In this document: positions 62,232 through 64,000 of the stretch, in pieces
Layout of the letters: every line of letters begins with the position of its first letter
Position numbering within the stretch: position 1 is the first letter of the stretch
DNA from: Woeseiaceae bacterium
GTDB lineage: Bacteria; Pseudomonadota; Gammaproteobacteria; Steroidobacterales; Woeseiaceae
Assembly (NCBI GenBank): GCA_028277185.1
Contig: JANQGQ010000044.1
Location: 310,001-374,000, forward strand
DNA length: 64,000 bases
Direction: 5' to 3'
Notes under the pieces: model-generated
Seen by the model: only the letters and a program-made list of their open reading frames with translations
Told to the model about the DNA's origin: nothing
Database searches by the model: none
Made by a program: the position numbers and the translations under genes

Positions 62232-63054
62232 GGCGTTCGTGCTCGTCGATGAAACTTAGGATCTCACGCGCTGCCTCTTCGGGAAATGCATTCATGAACC
62301 CGTGACCCCACTCTGGAAAGTCCTTCCGGAATCCGTTTCTGAGCAGTGGGTCCGCCCGCTTCGACACCTCGAAGCAGTCGTCCTTCGGATTCATGACGAA
62401 GACCGGTTGCCCGAGCCCGGCAAGCCGCTCCGAATACGTCGCCGCGTAGGCGAAGGCCGCGCGGTGCCCCCATTCGTAGTCGTCGCCCGCGCGCAGATTC
62501 TCGGCGAAAGAGTCGGCTGCCATTTCGAGCGTCATGCCGGGGCCGCGATGCTCGAGCACGCGCTCCCACATGAGGCGAAACCGGTTCCCGGCTTCGTCGA
62601 TCGGGATCGGCTCGAAGTAGTCTGCAAGCACGGCGAGTTCGTCGGCCGAAAACAGCGGCGCCGAGATGCTGACGACCGAGAGCACCGCGTCGGGCCGCGA
62701 CGCGGCAGCCTCGGCGGCCACCATCGCGCCCGTATGGTAGCCCAGCATGTGGACGGGCGGCGCGCACAGAGCGTCCGCGCACTGCCAGGCTGCCTGGGCG
62801 AAGTCCGCAACGCTCACGTGCGGGTCGGGGGGCGGCTTGTCGGACTCGCCGTGGCCCGGGTAGTCGGGAGCGATCACGACGCGGTCGGTTGCGAGCCAGG
62901 GCAGGATGTCGTGATACGACCGGCCGGACTTGGGGCTCATGTGCAGGCAGACGAGCGGTTTTCGCGTCGGCGAGTCCGGCGCCGCAATGCGGCAGTGTAG
63001 CTGCCCGAAGCGGCCGTCGACGAAGCGGCGCTGAACCCGGGGCAGGGCGGTCAC
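62224..63054 (-). CDS. Alpha/beta hydrolase-fold protein with His at the nucleophile position
   Basis: The 276-residue protein has LVCLHMSPKSGRSYHDIL (oxyanion strand), VIAPDYPGHGESDKP and the elbow GYHTG (105-109), with His107 where Ser is expected. Unlike its relative at 45657 it keeps a likely Asp (NPKDDCFE) and late His (EWGHGFMN). Family members include meta-cleavage hydrolases and esterases. It overlaps the exported VOC gene by 4 bases and the aldehyde dehydrogenase gene by 8, so these three form a coupled run. Confidence 0.85.
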   Translation of the reverse strand: MTALPRVQRRFVDGRFGQLHCRIAAPDSPTRKPLVCLHMSPKSGRSYHDILPWLATDRVVIAPDYPGHGESDKPPPDPHVSVADFAQAAWQCADALCAPPVHMLGYHTGAMVAAEAAASRPDAVLSVVSISAPLFSADELAVLADYFEPIPIDEAGNRFRLMWERVLEHRGPGMTLEMAADSFAENLRAGDDYEWGHRAAFAYAATYSERLAGLGQPVFVMNPKDDCFEVSKRADPLLRNGFRKDFPEWGHGFMNAFPEEAAREILSFIDEHERHD

Positions 63055-63614
63055 TCAAAAGGGTCCGTCAGGAGCTGGTTCAGTTCCACGACGAATCCGT
63101 CGGGATCCGTCACCGTGCTCGCCATCACGGCGATTGTGCCGGAGCCGTCGTAGTTCGGGTACTCGATACGCTTCGGCTCCGAGAGGATCCGTACTCTCAG
63201 TGTGTTACGGACTTTTTCGAATGTCGCTTCGAGGTCGTGAGCGTTGAACAGCAGAACGATACTTCCCGCCGAGAACGGCGTGTCGCCCTGATTCGCTGGC
63301 GACTTTACGGGGTTCGTGTATTGCAGGAGGCCGATGACGCCGACGTAGTTGTCGTTGGCTCTGAGGAACACGAGCCGCCGCGCGAGGTCGGCCTCGGCGT
63401 CGGTCGATGCAGTGCGCGGGTTGCGGATTACGTTGTCGTAGATGACCTGCATCCCCAGCGCGTCACGGTAGAAACTGAGCGATGCATCGATGTCCTCGAC
63501 GACGAGCGTGGTCCGGCGAAAGTCGATCGGTACACGGTCTTCGGGGGCGACGGGTTCGGCCTCGATGCCGGCCGCGATGAACAGGCTCAGTCCGAGCCAG
63601 AATGGAATACGCAT
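63051..63614 (-). CDS. Exported VOC family protein
   Basis: The start is ATG 63614 behind GGGGGAC. Residues 1-20 are a signal peptide (IPFWLGLSLFIAAGIEAEP). One VOC module follows (RRTTLVVEDIDASLSFYRDALGM; VGVIGLLQYTNPV; STVTDPDGFVVELNQ), with the final Glu placed as a metal ligand. The 187-residue length fits. Export of a VOC protein is unusual and is shared with the protein at 23690. It is first in the run with the hydrolase and aldehyde dehydrogenase, 93 bases from the shared dyad. Confidence 0.8.
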   Translation of the reverse strand: MRIPFWLGLSLFIAAGIEAEPVAPEDRVPIDFRRTTLVVEDIDASLSFYRDALGMQVIYDNVIRNPRTASTDAEADLARRLVFLRANDNYVGVIGLLQYTNPVKSPANQGDTPFSAGSIVLLFNAHDLEATFEKVRNTLRVRILSEPKRIEYPNYDGSGTIAVMASTVTDPDGFVVELNQLLTDPFE

Positions 63615-63706
63615 AGTTTTGTCCCCCGTTGTCCCTGCACCCTTCTCGATGCCCGACTCGATGCTCCGAGGCCCCATTCCCCGGCCGCATCCATCGGTAC
63701 CCTTCA

Positions 63707-63728
63707 AAGGGTATTTTGATATATCATT
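63707..63728 (-). promoter_or_regulatory. Shared 22-bp dyad, copy 8
   Basis: Read on the minus strand it has AATGATATA and ATACCCTT; TGATATATCA inside it is a perfect palindrome. It lies 57 bases before the YciI-like start and 93 from the exported VOC start. A separate inverted repeat, TACCCTT-ca-AAGGGTA at 63698-63713 followed by TTTT, overlaps one arm, so part of the match may belong to that structure. Confidence 0.6.
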
Positions 63729-63784
63729 ATGGCAATTAAGCTCAAACGGATTCTATAGGAATTCGTCAACCAGGGGGAAACCGC

Positions 63785-64000
63785 ATGGCGAAGTATGCGC
63801 CGACGGTGCCGCGCATCGACGGAACCGTGTTTCTCGTACTCGCGTACGACGGGCCCGGCAGCGCGGAGGTGCGCGACCGGGAGCTGGAGGGGCATCTCGA
63901 TTACGTCGAGCAGAACGTCGAGCGCTATCTCGTTTGCGGTCCGCTGCGCAATCCGGGTGAGGCGCCGCTCGTTGGCAGCTTCTTTCTCGTGAACGCCGAG
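63785..64000 (+). CDS. YciI-like protein, 3' end missing
   Basis: The frame from ATG 63785 runs off the window after 72 codons. GGGGGAAA lies 6 bases before the start. TVFLVLAYDGPGSAEVRD, LEGHLDYVEQNVERYLVCGPL and VGSFFLVNAE follow the YCII-related fold, with the His after the first helix in the place of the family's conserved His. The best known member, YciI-like domains in chlorohydroquinone pathways, removes HCl, but most are uncharacterised. It is divergent from the exported VOC operon across the shared dyad. Confidence 0.75.
   Translation, partial: MAKYAPTVPRIDGTVFLVLAYDGPGSAEVRDRELEGHLDYVEQNVERYLVCGPLRNPGEAPLVGSFFLVNAE

Overview
The window is GC-rich, densely coded bacterial DNA with no RNA genes, phage, insertion sequence or CRISPR array that I can see. 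Three large TonB-dependent receptors, an NrfHA pair, LacI, HutC-type GntR and AraC regulators, and many CoA-transferase and VOC genes point to a Gram-negative, probably an uncultured gammaproteobacterium. That placement is an inference from gene content only. Both edges cut genes: a GH43 glycosidase at the left and a YciI-like protein at the right.

Layout. (1) 1-6.1 kb: xylose use, with a GH43 beta-xylosidase end, a LacI regulator, aldose 1-epimerase, xylulokinase and xylose isomerase. A perfect TGTAAACGTTTACA operator lies between lacI and the sugar genes. (2) 6.4-12.4 kb: a CoA-transferase, hydantoinase A and B, and a GntR/UTRA regulator in one run. (3) 12.4-16.9 kb: AlkA-like glycosylase, SDR-DUF2867 protein, a nickel/cobalt-type permease, a small acidic protein and a bicupin. 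(4) 16.9-24.7 kb: acyl-CoA ligase, amidohydrolase, HMG-CoA-lyase-like protein, a second CoA-transferase, a LeuC/LeuD pair and an exported VOC protein. (5) 24.7-31.8 kb: MFS exporter, TonB receptor and a methyltransferase operon. (6) 31.9-40.4 kb: NrfHA, an MmgE/PrpD-flavoprotein pair, several unrecognised membrane and secreted proteins, and a decayed gene. (7) 40.4-54.8 kb: double-bond reductase, FAD oxidase, a nine-gene minus-strand catabolic operon, an MFS transporter and a TonB receptor. (8) 54.9-64 kb: AraC regulator, DUF1579-VOC fusion, secreted proteins, a TonB receptor, aldehyde dehydrogenase, alpha/beta hydrolase, exported VOC and YciI.

The most interesting signal is not a gene. A 22-bp AT-rich dyad recurs, ungapped, in eight non-coding promoter regions spread over 57 kb. 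It lies in front of both CoA-transferase genes, the HMGL operon, the LeuCD pair, two TonB receptor genes, the FAD oxidase, the nine-gene operon, the exported VOC operon and the YciI gene. Six columns are invariant in all eight copies. It looks like the operator of one regulator that joins most catabolic genes here into a single regulon. None of the three regulators in the window is an obvious match, so the protein is probably encoded elsewhere.

Other points of note: an NrfA whose first (catalytic) heme motif is CXXCH rather than CXXCK; two alpha/beta hydrolases with His where the nucleophile Ser should be; a LeuCD-CoA-transferase-HMGL set that could run a citramalate-like route; a gene decayed by internal deletion with an intact paralogue 3 kb away; a perfect CRP-type site; and a G-rich stretch able to form a G-quadruplex.
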